Source of the DNA: Balaenoptera acutorostrata
Taxonomy: Eukaryota > Chordata > Mammalia > Artiodactyla > Balaenopteridae
Assembly: GCF_949987535.1 (NCBI RefSeq)
Contig: NC_080070.1
Coordinates: 10,102,016-10,166,015 of the forward strand
Length of the DNA: 64,000 bases
Direction of reading: 5' to 3'
Shown here: positions 35,232 through 47,440 of the stretch, in pieces
Layout: the number at the start of each line of letters is the position of its first letter
Position numbering within the stretch: the stretch's first letter is position 1
The notes under the pieces: generated by a model
What the model was told of the DNA's origin: nothing
Databases searched by the model: none
The model's input: only the letters and a program-made list of their open reading frames with translations
Program-made: the position numbers and the translations under genes

Positions 35232-35575
35232 GGGCTTCCCTGGTGGCGCAGTGCTTGAGAGCCTGCCTGCCGATGCAGGGGACATGGGTTCGAACCCTGG
35301 TCCGGGAAGATCCCACATGCCGCAGAGCGACTGGGCCCGTGAGCCACAGCTACTGAGCCTGCGCGTCTGGAGCCTGTGCTCCGCAACGAGAGGCCGTGAC
35401 AGTGAGAGGCCCGCGCACCACGATGAAGAGTGGCCCCCGCTCGCCACAACTGGAGAAAGCCCTCGCACAGAAACGAAGAGCCAACACAGCCAAAAATAAA
35501 TAAATAAATAAATTTATATAAAAAAAAAAAAAGAACAAGCACAATATTAAACTCTAAAAAAAAAAAAAAAAAAAA
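35232..35575 (+). mobile_element. CHR SINE with two poly(A) runs and 11-bp TSD
   Basis: The only one of the six long CHR copies on the + strand. Head 'ggggcttccctggtggcgca', a good Pol III B box at 35287-35297 (ggttcgaaccc), body with 'gcccgtgagccaca' and 'gaagagtggcccccgctcgc', and a (AAAT)n tail. After a first A-run (35521-35532) come about 23 nt (gaacaagcacaatattaaac...) and a second A-run of over 20. Only then comes the TSD (aaggcatacag at 35221-35231 and 35576-35586). The extra segment between the A-runs suggests a 3' transduction. Confidence 0.93.
35287..35297 (+). promoter_or_regulatory. Pol III B box in CHR SINE
   Basis: ggttcgaaccc matches the GGTTCGANYCC B-box consensus, the TFIIIC site inherited from the tRNA ancestor. 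The A-box region is 'tggcgcagtgcttg' about 40 bp upstream. Confidence 0.75.
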
Positions 35576-36828
35576 AAGGCATACAGTTAGGAAAAGAAGA
35601 AATAAAACTCTCCTTGTTTGTGAATAGCATGATTATCTATGTAGAAAATCCCAACGAAGCTACCGAAAAAAAAAAAGAATCCTAGAACTAATAAGTGAAT
35701 TCATCAGTGTTGCAAGATGCAAGACAAGTCTTGAAAATCCATTGTACTTTTATATATTACTATTAAACACATGGACACAGAAATAATTAAAAATACAATA
35801 TCATTTACAGCTGCTTAAAAAGAATAAGTTACTTAGGTATAAATAAAATACTTAGGTAGCAGTCTAACAAAACATGTACAAGGTCTCATATGTAAAAAAC
35901 TGCAAAATGCTGACCTAAATAGATGGAGAGATAGATTGTGTTCATGGAATGGAAGACTCAACATAGTAAAGATGTCGATTCTCCCCAAATTTATATGCAG
36001 ATTTGACAAATTCCTGTCAAAATTCCAGCAGGATTTTTTGTAGATATTGATTAAAATATTCTGAAATGTATTTGAAAATGCAAAATAACTGTAATAGTTA
36101 AAATAACTTGGAAAAACAAGAATAAATTTGGAGAAATGAGTCTACCTAATTTCAAGACTTTTTTATAACTACAATATTCAAGACTATGTAATACTGTAGG
36201 AATGATAGACCTATAGATAATGAAACAGAATAGGGAAACCAAAGATAGATGCATACGAATATAATAGATTTTTGACAAAGGTGAAAAAATAATTAAATGG
36301 AGGAAAGATAGTGTTTTTTAAAAATGGGGCTAGAGTAATTGGTTATTCATAGGCAAAACAAAAAAAAAAAAACAAAATCCCAAAACCCTCAAAACCTCAA
36401 CGTAAGTCTCACACCTAATGCAAAAGTTAACTCAAAGTGGATCATAATTTAAGCATAAAATGTAAAATTATAAAACTTTTAGAAAAAAATAATCTCAGGA
36501 GAAACTTACCAGGATCTAGGGTAAAGCAAAGCCCTGACACCAAAAGCAGGATCCATAAGTTGAAAGGTTGATAAATCAGATTTCATCAAATTAAAAACTT
36601 TTTATCTGTGAAATGCTCTGCTGTTAAGAAAATTTAGAAAACAAAAACAAAAACAAAACAGTTGTAAACAGTTAAACAGAGGGGAAGTGTTATTAATTTT
36701 GGATACTACTAAGTTTGCATATTAAATTTTGAAGGCTAAACACAAAAAGAATAGACGTAACTTCCAAAATAGAAGAGAAAAATTTGAAAATAGAGAAAAA
36801 TAAAAACTGATGACATATTTAAAGATCA

Positions 36829-37314
36829 TGTAAAAATCAAAATGGAGTAACTCTGGTTCAGGCAACCAAAATGGAGCCAGGTGGCCGTGGAGAATGTGGT
36901 TTCAGACAGGTTCCTGAATCACTGAGGAACTTGAATTTTCTCTGAACTGTATCAAACTCTAGGACACCACCAGGGGTTTTCAAAACTGCATCTGTTGGCA
37001 GCTGTTAGCTGCAACCTTGTAGTTTCAAAGCCCCCTCCCCCCTACATTTGCAACCATGTAATCATTTCAGACCCTAACCAATCCTTGCTTAACAAGCACC
37101 CTTTCTTCTTGCCAACTCCAATCCTAATTCTTGACAGTTTATGGTGCAGTCTTGTGGCTTTTTCCTTCATAAGCCTCCTCCAGTTTGCAGTCCGGCAGAA
37201 CAAAATTCAAATGCTTCTTGAATCTGTGTCTCCCGGGGTGCAGTCCTAACAAACCTCAAATAAATGCCTCTTTATTTCCATCAGGTCTCCATTTCTGAAA
37301 TTTTGGATAACAAA
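36829..37314 (+). mobile_element. ERV1-like solo LTR
   Basis: Begins near 'tgtaaaaatcaaaatggagt' and ends near 'ttggataaca', giving TG...CA. Contains 'gcaaccttgtagtttcaaag', a pyrimidine-rich stretch, 'tcctccagtttgcagtccgg' and aataaa at 37259-37264. The general plan fits a gammaretroviral-type LTR. Family and exact ends are uncertain; no internal genes. Confidence 0.6.
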
Positions 37315-37680
37315 ACACTCAAGCCAAAGAAAGCAGATGGTAGAAATAACCCCAAATACATGATTAGTCATAATAAGTGCAAATGTACTCAACTCTCCAG
37401 TGAAAAGGTTGAAATGGACAGATTTAGAAACAAGCCAACAAAACAGCCAGCTCTCAGCTTTTAACAAGAAACAAAATTGAAGTAGTAAGGACACAGAAAT
37501 TTTGAAATAAAAAGATGGAAAAATGATATATTTGGCAACTATTAACTGGAAGAAAGCTGGTATAGATTGAAAACAAAACACCAAAAAAGAAAAAAATTTG
37601 GAGGCAAAATGCATTTCCAGACACTAAGAGGGTCATTACATAATGGAAAAAGTTCAATTTAATAGAAGCTGCAACAATTT
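37315..37680. other. Intergenic / possible decayed LINE
   Basis: A-rich on the + strand, probably decayed L1 leading into the next entry. The 122-codon minus frame at 37246-37614 is Phe/Ser/Leu-rich and overlaps a + frame of similar quality; neither resembles a known protein. Confidence 0.4.
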
Positions 37681-38545
37681 AAATAGCATATACATAATCA
37701 TATAACCTCAAAGTATTATGAAAAAAAAATTGACAGAATTATAAAGACAAATTAAAAAATACCCCAACATAGTAACAATTCAATACCAGCTTCGGTAGTA
37801 GAACAAAGGAAAAGGAATAGTAAGAACATAAAATTTTAGAACAAAATAATTAATAACCTTGGTCTAGTGGATACGTATTTTATAGTACTTTGTGTCACAA
37901 ATGGAGAAAAAAATGTTCCAAGAACTACTAAAATAATAAATAAATAAACAAACAAATGGACCATACACTTGACCAGAAAACAAGAGTCAAAGAAAAAAAT
38001 CTAAAGATTCCTATTATTGATTGCTATCATTAAAAATCACATTGTCTGACCAAAATACAAATAAATTAGAAATAAGTAATAATAGTAACAATAATAATAA
38101 CCCCCTTAAAAGCATTATACATATGGACACTATAAATCATAATAGTAATTAACTTGTATGAAAAGCAAAAAGAAATTCTATGAAATTAGAACCACTAAGA
38201 AATGGGAGATAAAAATATTAAAGCTTGTGAAATAAATCTATAGCAGGAAAATGATAACATCCAATTCTTAGAGTAGAAAAGAAAGGCTAAAAATACCTGT
38301 TTTTAGATAGAAATAAAGCAATAGAAAAGGTCAAAAATAGGAGGAAATAATACAGATAAAATCAGAAATATATTTAATAATATAAGTAAACAAAGAGGCA
38401 ATAGGGAGGACGGACCCACCCCAAATGGGTTATTTGAAAAAACTAATGAAATTGTAAAACCTCTGGTGGCATTGCTTAAAAAAGAAACAGAGTTATAGAG
38501 GACAAATAAATAATATTAGAAGTAAAATGGTATGTAATTGTAGCA
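37681..38545 (+). mobile_element. Old L1 (or HAL1) endonuclease-region fragment
   Basis: 'ggaccatacacttgaccaga' and 'ttgtctgaccaaaatacaaa taaattagaaataag' correspond to L1 endonuclease sequence. 'aagaaaggctaaaaatacct' and 'gggttatttgaaaaaactaa' correspond to the region before the RT. Order and sense are consistent, and decay is heavy. Confidence 0.65.
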
Positions 38546-40070
38546 AATAGAGTAGTAGCCTGAGCAGAATAGGATTCTGATATGTAATGATTAAAGATGA
38601 GGTTATTAGCACAAGTTTGGATATTCAGAGATAATAAAGAGGTCATGCAGAAGAGTGAAGGGATAATTACAGGAATAAAATCCTTAAGTAGTCTGTCTTT
38701 TGTATTATAATAAGATAATTTACAAACAAAAGAATTCTAAAATGTGTACCTTTCCACCAGTCACAGAAAGCATTATTTAACTCAGATAACAGCAGGTTAT
38801 TCTGAACCTCAGTACAAATGATTGGGACAAATTTAATCTTCCTCAATGAGAGCAAGTAATTGGGTCTCAGATTATTAGTTAATTTTATTTTATTGTTGTT
38901 ATATTTTTACCTGCGTATTAACTTTATGTGAACAATTTATTTGTATTTATCTATCAGAAATGTATCAGTTAATGTAAATTGATCTAGACTATATGCCTTC
39001 ATTAACATAGTAAAACCGCTTATATATTGAGTACATTGCGTTGGAAGATAATTTAGGAAAAGCAGAATTAACATGTTAATATTATTAGGCAATATGGAAG
39101 CGGGATCAAGTACTGCTTGAAGAAAGTTTTAAAGAAAACTTATGTGGTGCTTCAGAATGTTTCAATGGCTAATATTCCCTTTTCAGAGTTGATAGCTGCA
39201 GTTTGTAAATAGGCCTCAGATAATTACTGTTTTCTTTTTAACTCTCCAGTTTATCATGTTTATTATGGGCCATTGTCAATGTGGATATGGAAAACAAGAG
39301 AGATTTATTAATAAGAATAGTTGCTTGAAGGTATGAGGATTTATAGAAAAGGAATTTAAATGATATATTGAAAAAAACTTTGGGAGGAAATTGTATACTT
39401 ATACTAAAGTTATCTTTTTCTTCTTTCTTTCTATTTATCTTCAAAGTAGGTTTCCACAATATTTGTCTTGCAAATAGATTCTACCAAATTAATCTATGAC
39501 ATTGATCCCATGGGGGAAGAATAACATTTGAAGCCTTAAGGATTCTGAGATCACTTCACCTATCTGGAAATCATATCTAGAAACCACAACAAAGGAAAAC
39601 AGAGAAGTTTAATAAATACATGTCATAGTGTTTCATTATCTCACCCATAAGACTAAGAATCAGTAGATCCTCATTCCAAAACTATTTGTATACAATTCTT
39701 ATAAGCTTGAACATAAAAATGTGCATAGCTATAACAAGTTATAATGGATTTGAGAGACAGTTAAGAGATAAAAGAACAATAAGTGACAGCAAAGATCCTG
39801 AAGGTAAGGAATTATAAACCATAAGAGTAGTCAATTAACTCCAAAGTGTAGCTTTTCCAGAATCAGTGGCAAGGATTGTATTCAGAGTCTCAAACGTGTC
39901 ATTAAATTATCTCAACCATCACCATGACTGAAGTTTATAAAGAAACTGAATCATCATATATTAAATTATGTATACTAAATATGTTGAATTTATTTAGAAA
40001 ACCAAATGCTATCAGTGTCAAAATAGAACGTTTTTTCTCCATATTTTAAGACAATATCTATGTATCCATG
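38546..40070. other. AT-rich intergenic, nothing recognised
   Basis: No assignable repeat or credible frame. The best minus frames are 62 and 73 codons (38667-38855 and 39238-39459). Confidence 0.5.
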
Positions 40071-40072
40071 TC

Positions 40073-40171
40073 TTTCTTTTTCTCTCCTTCCTCCCTTCCT
40101 CCCTCCATCCCTCTCTTCCTTACTGCCTTCCTTCCTTCTTTCTTCCCTCCCTTCCTCTTTCTTTCTTTCAT
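40073..40171 (+). repeat. Pyrimidine-rich (CT) low-complexity tract
   Basis: About 100 bp of C and T with cttcc/ccctc/tttct units and only rare purines. It is a polypurine:polypyrimidine tract of the kind that can form triplex DNA. Confidence 0.9.
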
Positions 40172-40677
40172 CCTAGTTTCTATAAAACATTGGCATATTG
40201 ATAGCTAGATGCCTGTTTTACTTCTCAAATTAACACCACCTGTAAGAGCCATTAATCTAATCATTACTTCCTGTCCCAGCTAATTATAAATGCTGTTGAA
40301 CAAGACTTGACCTAGCATTGATCCTTACATGTCTTATTAGAGATTTCCTTAAAATGCAGTGTGTTGCCATTCATCATTAAATTTGCATATGAATCATCCT
40401 TTGCATTTCATTTCATGCTACAGTGCTCAGTTCCAAGCTGATCCTTGGACTAGATTTTCCTCTTGACTCAATCAACTTTTCAGGGAGCAGATCTGCTTCA
40501 TAGTCACAGGTTGTACCTTTCTCTCCAGTTGTAAATATGTTCCTATGTGGACACATAAACTTCTGGGGACATTTTTTTAAAAGTTAGTTCCAAGTGATCA
40601 TAACCCCCTAAAATGAAAAGTTAATATTTAATATATTTGTACCATAGGGTTCATTCATTTCTTAAAACATTAAAATC
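40172..40677. other. Intergenic, nothing recognised
   Basis: About 500 bp of AT-rich unique-looking DNA. No frame of note and no repeat landmark. Confidence 0.4.
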
Positions 40678-40744
40678 CTGAATGTAATAATACATAAATC
40701 CTCAGCAGTAAAGTCTGAATGTAATAATACATAAATCCTCAGCA
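40678..40744 (+). repeat. 37-bp tandem duplication
   Basis: The 30 nt starting at 40678 (ctgaatgtaataatacataa...) recur exactly from 40715. The spacer between them differs by one base from the sequence after the second copy. A near-perfect two-unit duplication implies a recent event. Confidence 0.93.
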
Positions 40745-40769
40745 TAAAGTGTATCTGTTAAGAACACTC

Positions 40770-41000
40770 ACTTTTCAGCTAGACTGTCTTTGTTTGAATC
40801 CTGAAATATATGCCACTTATTAATATGTGAAGTTTATTTAACCTTATCTTTACAAATGAATTTTCTTACAGAGATAATGTAGTACCTACTGCATAGAATT
40901 GTTGCAAGGATCAAATGAGTTAGTGTATATAACACCCTTACAAAAGTGACTAGCTCATAGCATTATAGAAATGTTTGCCATTATTATTATTATTGTTATT
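40770..41000 (-). mobile_element. MIR SINE, nearly full length
   Basis: Reverse-orientation MIR: 'gctagactgtctttgtttga', 'cagagataatgtagtaccta', 'attgttgcaaggatcaaatg agttagtg', 'gactagctcatagcatt' and 'gtttgccattattattatta'. All blocks are in order. Confidence 0.85.
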
Positions 41001-41689
41001 ATTACACCAAGGAACAAAATGGTACCTTAATCATGTTTTTCAAATATCAAAATTATATCATTTGAAGATTGATACAACGGCTCTCTGTTCCAATTGTCTG
41101 GATTTATAATCTCAACATTTCCAAAAAGGTCTTATTCTAAAATGAATAATAAGATTATAACATAGGCAATCTTAAAAACTATCTTTAAAACTATATTTAA
41201 GTATAATGTTTTAAGGCAAACATAATTAAGTCACAATTTCCATTTTTACTCTATTATTTAGCTTTTTATTCTCATTATGAAGTCTTTTATCCTTGATTAC
41301 AAAAGGATAAAATCCTTCCTAATTTACTGGGAGTCAAAAAACTTAGTCATTTATTTTCTACTCAAGTGTCAGCTTTGCAGCTTTGTTGATTGAAATCCTT
41401 TCTGCTTATGTCTAAATCGCTAGATACATTTTGTTTTTTTTCAGTCCTTCTGGTAGTCTGTGAAAAAAATAAAATGCCTGTGTGGGGATAATGAGAAGTG
41501 AGAAATGGTGAATAAAGCATGCCCATCAAGGAATAAGTGTAGGAAATATAAGAGAAAGGAGACACAGGTGGTTCAGGAGAAGGAACACTGAGAATGGCAG
41601 ATTGCTTAAATGTGCCGGTTGCTATGTCATGTGCTACAAATATCTCTGCACATTTATTCCCTAGAACAAGTATAAAAGTTAGCAACGAT
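41001..41689. other. Intergenic, nothing recognised
   Basis: The 126-codon minus frame at 41362-41742 begins with Phe/Leu-rich sequence and overlaps a MIR at its 5' end. I see no domain and treat it as chance. Confidence 0.45.
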
Positions 41690-41832
41690 GGAGTTAAAAA
41701 CTCCATTTTATACCAGAGGAAACTGAGGCATAGAGAATTCAAATGCGTTGCCCAAGACTACACAGCTATTAAGTGGTGGGGGCCAGAGTTCAAACTCAGT
41801 TCAAGAATTTGTGCTCTTAACCACTAAGTGCT
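41690..41832 (+). mobile_element. MIR SINE, 3' half
   Basis: 'gaggaaactgaggcatagag', 'tgcgttgcccaagactacac agctattaagtgg' and 'gtgctcttaaccactaagtg' are clear MIR landmarks in sense. Confidence 0.9.
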
Positions 41833-41970
41833 CTTTGTCTACATGCAGAATCTTCTCAATATCCTTGCTCTGGTATTTGTTTTTCCCCTGAAAAAGTACA
41901 CAAGAACCTTTTATCTGCGAAGCATAGTGATCAGAACAAATAAATGCTGGTTGCTGTAACAGGCAAATCT

Positions 41971-41971
<1 letters not shown>

Positions 41972-42006
<35 letters not shown>
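41972..42006 (+). repeat. (CA)n microsatellite
   Basis: About 17 CA units, uninterrupted. Confidence 0.97.
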
Positions 42007-42008
<2 letters not shown>

Positions 42009-43239
42009 ACAGAGTGATATAACTAAATAATTGTATTTATTGCCCAAGTCCCATTCTGATGTGATGTCGCTGGCTGGATGGTGCTCATCTAAGTAGTAAA
42101 TCAGATGACAAGGCTTCTTCCATATTGTGATCAGGCTGTTTTCAATTTATAACTGTCACAATCGCTCTAGGATTTGTCTATATGCCAGGTACTCAGAAAC
42201 AGAAAAGAATACGTAGGATAACATATTTTCATCAGTATAGTATGGCCTAAAAGTAACACAGGTCTTTGGCTGAAGCTCAGCACATAAGTACTCCTAATTT
42301 CAAAGGAAGCAAGAGAAATAAGGTAACTGAATGCCCATAAGGAAGAAGTGGCTGTTCTGTTGACTATTTAGCTTTCTCTACAACTAGGAATATTAATATT
42401 CTATGACTTTTTTTTCAATTAGAGAACGATTTTTGAGGTTTATCTTCATTGTTCTATTATCTACAGATCTATCTACCTAATTATCTATAATTCCATTTAT
42501 TTATCATGTGCTTATTGGTTCATTTCGTATGGTTGTAATTAGGCCATTCTCTTAATTCATAAACTGACAGATTGGTCCAGGCTTGTTAATAGCAGGGAAT
42601 TTGTTATGACAGAGTAAGAGCAAGCCATGGGAAGTACTGTTTACAAATTCGTAGACGAGTACTCTCCATTTATATACCTCTCTTCGTACACCTCTCTAAA
42701 GATATAACTCGCTTCTTCAACTTTCTGACAATTTAAAAAACCTGAAGTGACGAGATGCTCATTATTTCATTGTGCTATCACTGGTGCATTTCCACTCGTA
42801 CAGTTCAACTTCTCTCTGATGTTTGTTCCTAATTCTGTGCTTATTCTTGTTCCTCACCATTACTTATGGGGATAATACCTACTCACAAAGGATTTTGGCC
42901 CACACCCCAGGGGAGAAGTTTGTAGAAGGGCATGAAATTAGGGGGCAGAGATCACTGGGTACTATTTTAGAGGACTGCCCCACTTTTAAAACATTCATTA
43001 AACTCTTTAATACTATAAACCATGCTTGCTGGAAGAAAATTCAGGAAAAAATATGCTATGTTTTGGTGATGAATCATATAGTTTGATATGCTTCAATCTG
43101 AATTCTCCAAGTTAAGCATACACTCTTTGCACAACTCTAAATCTTAATATGTCCTCCCAACACATACAGAGGAATATTTTCTTTGAAAGAAGTTGCAGAA
43201 ATTTTGTGATTTCCCATGACATCGATTTACTACTTTTTA
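42007..43239. other. Intergenic, mostly unassigned
   Basis: 'gggcagagatcactgggtac' near 42941 looks like part of an old interspersed repeat that I cannot name. The 87-codon + frame at 42823-43086 starts with a hydrophobic stretch but has no other signal-peptide or gene context. Confidence 0.45.
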
Positions 43240-43252
43240 TTTCCATTGACAT

Positions 43253-43450
43253 TTTTTAAAAAAATTCTTATACAGCAGGTTCTTATTAGTTATCTATTTT
43301 ATACATATTAGTGTATATATGTCAATCCCAACCTCCCAATTCATCCCACCACCCCCACCCCACCCCCACTTTCCCCCTTTGGTGTCCACACATTTGTTCT
43401 CTACATCTGTGTCTCTATTTCTGCCTTGCAAACCGGTTCATCTGTACCAT
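43253..43450 (-). mobile_element. 5'-truncated L1 3' end with 13-bp TSD
   Basis: Reverse-orientation L1 3' UTR of the same type as 3976-4200 ('gcaggttcttattagttatc', 'atacatattagtgtatatat', 'ctctacatctgtgtctctat'). TSD tttccattgacat is exact at 43240-43252 and 43451-43463. The insert is only about 200 bp. Confidence 0.94.
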
Positions 43451-43463
43451 TTTCCATTGACAT

Positions 43464-44509
43464 CTTGTAGCTTACTTTTTTTCTCTCTTTTATCCCCAGA
43501 GTTTCTCTTCATTATTTGAAAATTCCAAAGTGACCTTGTTTTGATCTTTCTTTCTGGACTGAAAGTATTCTCTTGCCTTCAGGATGTTCATCTTAATGTG
43601 TATTTTCATGTACGAAAGATTACACTTTCAGGGACTTCATGGAGTATATGAACTTGATGACTGCCATTGGCATTTAGGGGCATTTGTTTAGGGAGATAAA
43701 GAAATACGTTATGAAATAGCAATAATATCATGGTTCTTAATGGCCATTCAGGAATGCCTGCATTCTCATATTAAAGGAAAACTCAAAAGATAACATAAAT
43801 GGTACGGAGTCTTCCTTAAACACTATATTATACCACTTGGAATATTTCTTAGTTCTTTTTTCCCTCAAAATGTGGAATATTTTTCTTTCGAAGTGAATTA
43901 TAATGAGTTCATCATAATACTTTCCATTTTTCTTAATTTATTTTAACTAACAATCAACTGATTGAAGTATTACATACAGCCTATTTTAATACTACCACAA
44001 GGCAAGCATATATCATATACATTACATGACACTTAAAGAGCAAACATCACTCTAATACAGAATATTTTAACTAAAATTAGGAAACATCAGTCTTTCCTAA
44101 GGGATCTGGCAATTCCTTATATTTGAAAGCAAATTAGGAGAACATTAAAATGAATGCTAGTGGTATAGGTTTACAGCAATGTTAATTTGTTCCATGATTA
44201 AGAAAAAAATTTGACTCCACATTATAGCTAATTTATATAAAGTAATGGTGTCTAATGTATTATTTAATATATGTGGCATGGATCAAAAACTATTTTTAAG
44301 TCCTCTGTCCTCTGTCTTTATATATCCTGTGATGCAGTTCACCAAAAAAAAAAAAAAAAAAAAAAAAGGAGATTTGCTTTTATATCCCTGAAAGAATAAT
44401 TAATTCTTAGTGTCAGAGTGGATTTTAAACATCATGTAATCTAACCAGCTGGGGGCCAACCACGTGACAGAAACCACACAATAATTGTAACAGGCCAAGT
44501 TTAAAACAA
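43464..44509. other. Intergenic, nothing recognised
   Basis: Includes an A25 run near 44343-44367 with no SINE or LINE body directly upstream, so it may be a free microsatellite. No credible gene. Confidence 0.45.
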
Positions 44510-44720
44510 AGAATTAAATAATTCAAATAATGTGGGGTTGATCTTAGTTATTGCTGCCCTGAAAAAGAAATGATAATTATGTTAAGTGATAGAGGTCACT
44601 ATCTATCTATCACTGTAATTGCAATCATATTACAATATATAAATATATTAATTCAACATGCTGTACACCTTAAATATATACATTACATGTCAAATATATT
44701 TCAATAAAATTTTTAGTTAA
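44510..44720 (+). mobile_element. L1 3' end, sense
   Basis: 'attgcaatcatattacaata', 'catgctgtacaccttaaata' and 'gtcaaatatatttcaataaa' match the last ~150 nt of old L1 3' UTRs. Confidence 0.8.
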
Positions 44721-44729
44721 AAAAATGGA

Positions 44730-46310
44730 GGGCGTTGAGTTAAAGCAACAAGACAATAAAATAGATTGCATAAAATATGGGGAAAAGAGATAGATAATAT
44801 AATTGTTCTTTGCAAAAAATATTGAAGACAATGTAGAACTACTAGTATTAATATGGAATTTTGGGAAGCTAGCTTGATATAAAATAAATAGGCAAGAATC
44901 CATTATTTCTCACTAAACAAGTAATATCAAAGTAGAAATAGAAAATAAAATGGTCAATTTCCCATTAGGCCATCTATTAAAATTAAACTGGTATGACTAA
45001 TAACTTTTCCAATAATGTTACTATACAGTAAACTAACTATAAGATATATATCTGTATTATTTGAAGCAACATTTATAATAATGCTGTTCAAAAATATTTT
45101 TAGAAGTATGAGCACAACTGAGAGTTTTATTAAAATGAGAACTAATGAATAAATTGTGCCATATTTTTACTATGTAAATTCAGTAAATATGAAAAATGAG
45201 GTAAGATAGATAATGAAATTTTCTAGAGAGGATGGTATTCTAATCAGGATGAATTAATGAATGAACAAATAGATCAAATCAACAAAACACAGAAATAGTC
45301 CCACACATACATAGTCAATTGATTTTTGAAACAGGTGCCAAGGCAATTCAGTGGGTAAGGAAAGTCATTTCAACAAATGATAATGGAACAACATCCATTA
45401 GAAAAACAAACAACAAACAAACACCCTTGTTCCCTACCACATATCATACATAAAGTTAATGTGGACAATTCATAATTTAAAACGTATGCTTAACAAAATG
45501 CCACTACAAAAATGAAAAGATGACACAACGTGAAAATACTCACTCATCCAGGTATCTGAGAAAGGACTTGTATCTAACACATATAAAGAACTGCTAGACT
45601 ACATAATTAGAAGAAAGTGTAATCAAATAAAGTAAGAGCAAAATACTTGATCACACAGTTCATGAAATGAGATAGATGTATAACAAATAAGCCCAGGAAA
45701 AATTGCTCCACAACCTTAGTGAGAAATCATTGTACACAAACTAGAATTGTTTCATGAGGCAATTTCTTAGTAAGTTAACACATATACCTACCCAAAGAAC
45801 TGGCAATTCAACTCTTAAGTACTTGCCAAATGAAAATAGAAATGTGTGTCTACAAAAACCAATTCAAACAACAGTCACAGTAGCCTTACTTGTATCCCAA
45901 ACTGGAAACAATACAAATGCCATCGAGAGGAAAATGGTTAAGCAACTTCTGGTATACTTACACTACAGAATAAGACTTAGTGATAATAAAGAAATGAGTG
46001 ATTCTTACATGCATCAATTTCAAAAGCATTTTGTTGAGTGACAGCAGCCAGGCAGAATAGAGTGTGTGAGCTGATTTATATAAAACTAGAATACAAAAAC
46101 TAGAAACAAGAACAATGGTTTTCTCTGAGAGTAAGTAGAAATTTGACTAGGAAGAATATAAGAAACATTTCTGGGGTAATGGTACTGTTCTAAATACTAA
46201 ATGGGATGGTAGTTACACAGATGCATATGTTCATCAAAATTTCTCAAACAGTATACGTAAGATCTGTGCATTTTTCTGTAAATATACTAATTTTTAAAAA
46301 GGTTTTGATA
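44730..46310 (+). mobile_element. Old L1 (L1M-type) ORF2 to 3' UTR
   Basis: Sense order: decayed RT ('taaatagg caagaatccattatttctc'), 'tgaatgaacaaatagatcaa', 'gtcaattgatttttgaaaca', 'tggacaattcataatttaaa', 'gtatctgagaaaggacttgt', 'accaattcaaacaacagtca', then 3' UTR 'cagatgcatatgttcatcaa'. A 95-codon open piece at 45754-46041 is L1 C-terminal/3' UTR. No intact ORF. Confidence 0.85.
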
Positions 46311-46370
46311 AAATACTAGATTATGACCTTTCCAAGGTTTTTTCTTTTTGGATTTTTTAAAGTTTGCTCT

Positions 46371-46393
46371 TTTTTTTTTTTTTTTTTTTTTTT
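46371..46393. repeat. Poly(T) tract
   Basis: An uninterrupted T run of about 22 nt. It probably represents the reversed A tail of the L1 to the right. Confidence 0.9.
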
Positions 46394-47147
46394 GGTAAGA
46401 ACACTTATCATGAGAACAGCTGTCTTAACAAATTTATAAGTGTACAATACAGTATTATTGACTTAGGCAAAATGTACAGCAGATCTTTAGAATTATTCAT
46501 CTTGCTTATCTGAAACTTTACACTGATTAACCAATAAATCCCCTTTTTGTTCTCGCCCAGCCCCTAGCAACCACCATTCCACTCTTTGATTCATAGAATA
46601 TGACTATTTTAGATATCTCAGATTTCACCTAGCATAGTGCACTCAAGGTTCAACCATGCTATTGCATGTTACAGAATTTCCTTTTTTTAGGCTGAATAAT
46701 ATTCCACCATGTGTACATATCACATTTTCTTTATCCATTCATCTTTCAATGGACATTTAGGTTTTTTCCACATTTTAGATATTATGAATAAAGGTGCAAT
46801 GAACATGGAAGTGATAATATTTGAGATCCTGATTTAAATTATTTTCTATAAATATCTAGGAGTTAGATTATTGGATCATATAGTAGTTCCATTTTTAATT
46901 TTTTGAGGAATTTCCATATTGTTTTTTATAGCAGCTGAACAATTTTGCATTCCCACCAACAGTGTACAGGGGTTCTAATTTCTCTGTGTCCTTGCCAACA
47001 ACTGTTGCTTTTTGTTTGGTTGATTTTTTTTTTTATAATAGCCATCTTGACAGGTGTAAGATAATATTATGGCTTTAATTTGTATTTCCCTGATGACTAG
47101 TGATGCTGAGCATTTTTTTTTCTTCATATCAAGTCTTTTATTCAAGA

Positions 47148-47178
<31 letters not shown>

Positions 47179-47440
47179 AGTTATACTTTGGAGATTAACT
47201 CATTATCAGGTAAATGGTTTGCAATGTTTTTTCTCCCCTTCTGTAGGTTGCCTTTTCAGTCTATTAATTGGTTCCTTTGTCAGGCAGAAGTTTTTTATTT
47301 TGGTGTAGTCCCACTTGTCTATATTTGCTTTTGTTGTCTGTGCTTTTTTTTTATAGCTTTCACAAAAGTTATCTCTCCATCCCCACTCCCCACTTTTCCC
47401 ACTACAGAGGTTGCAGTGACTAGCTATTCATTTTCCTAGG
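46371..47440 (-). mobile_element. Old L1 3' part, reverse
   Basis: Reversed A tail, then 3' UTR ('tgtacagcagatctttagaa', 'agcaaccaccattccactct'), then ORF2 C-terminal region ('gaataatattccaccatgtg', 'tctttatccattcatctttc', 'cattcccaccaacagtgtac', 'gccatcttgacaggtgtaag'). Beyond a second T run (47148-47170), ORF2 resumes with 'ctcattatcaggtaaatggt' and 'ggttgccttttcagtctatt'. No open ORF. Confidence 0.88.

Larger units (their letters stand above)
35030..36655 (+). mobile_element. Old L1 ORF2 (L1M-type), interrupted by a CHR SINE
   Basis: Sense L1 RT to C-terminal region. It runs from 'gccctaggactgggaataaa' and 'ttattcattatagtgttgga', through 'tttgtgaatagcatgattat' (decayed FADD region), 'gaatcctagaactaataagt', 'gaatggaagactcaacatag' and 'ctacaatattcaagactatg', to 'atcagatttcatcaaattaa'. 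It carries many stops. The SINE at 35232-35575 interrupts it at a duplicated aaggcatacag. Confidence 0.88.

Noticed and set aside
40073..40171. Pyrimidine tract considered as a splice-acceptor polypyrimidine signal
   Set aside because: It is about 100 bp of simple sequence without an AG plus an open exon downstream; low-complexity repeat is the simpler reading.
41362..41742. 126-codon minus frame with a hydrophobic start
   Set aside because: Its start region overlaps a MIR SINE, it has no recognisable domain, and no other exon-like frames are nearby.
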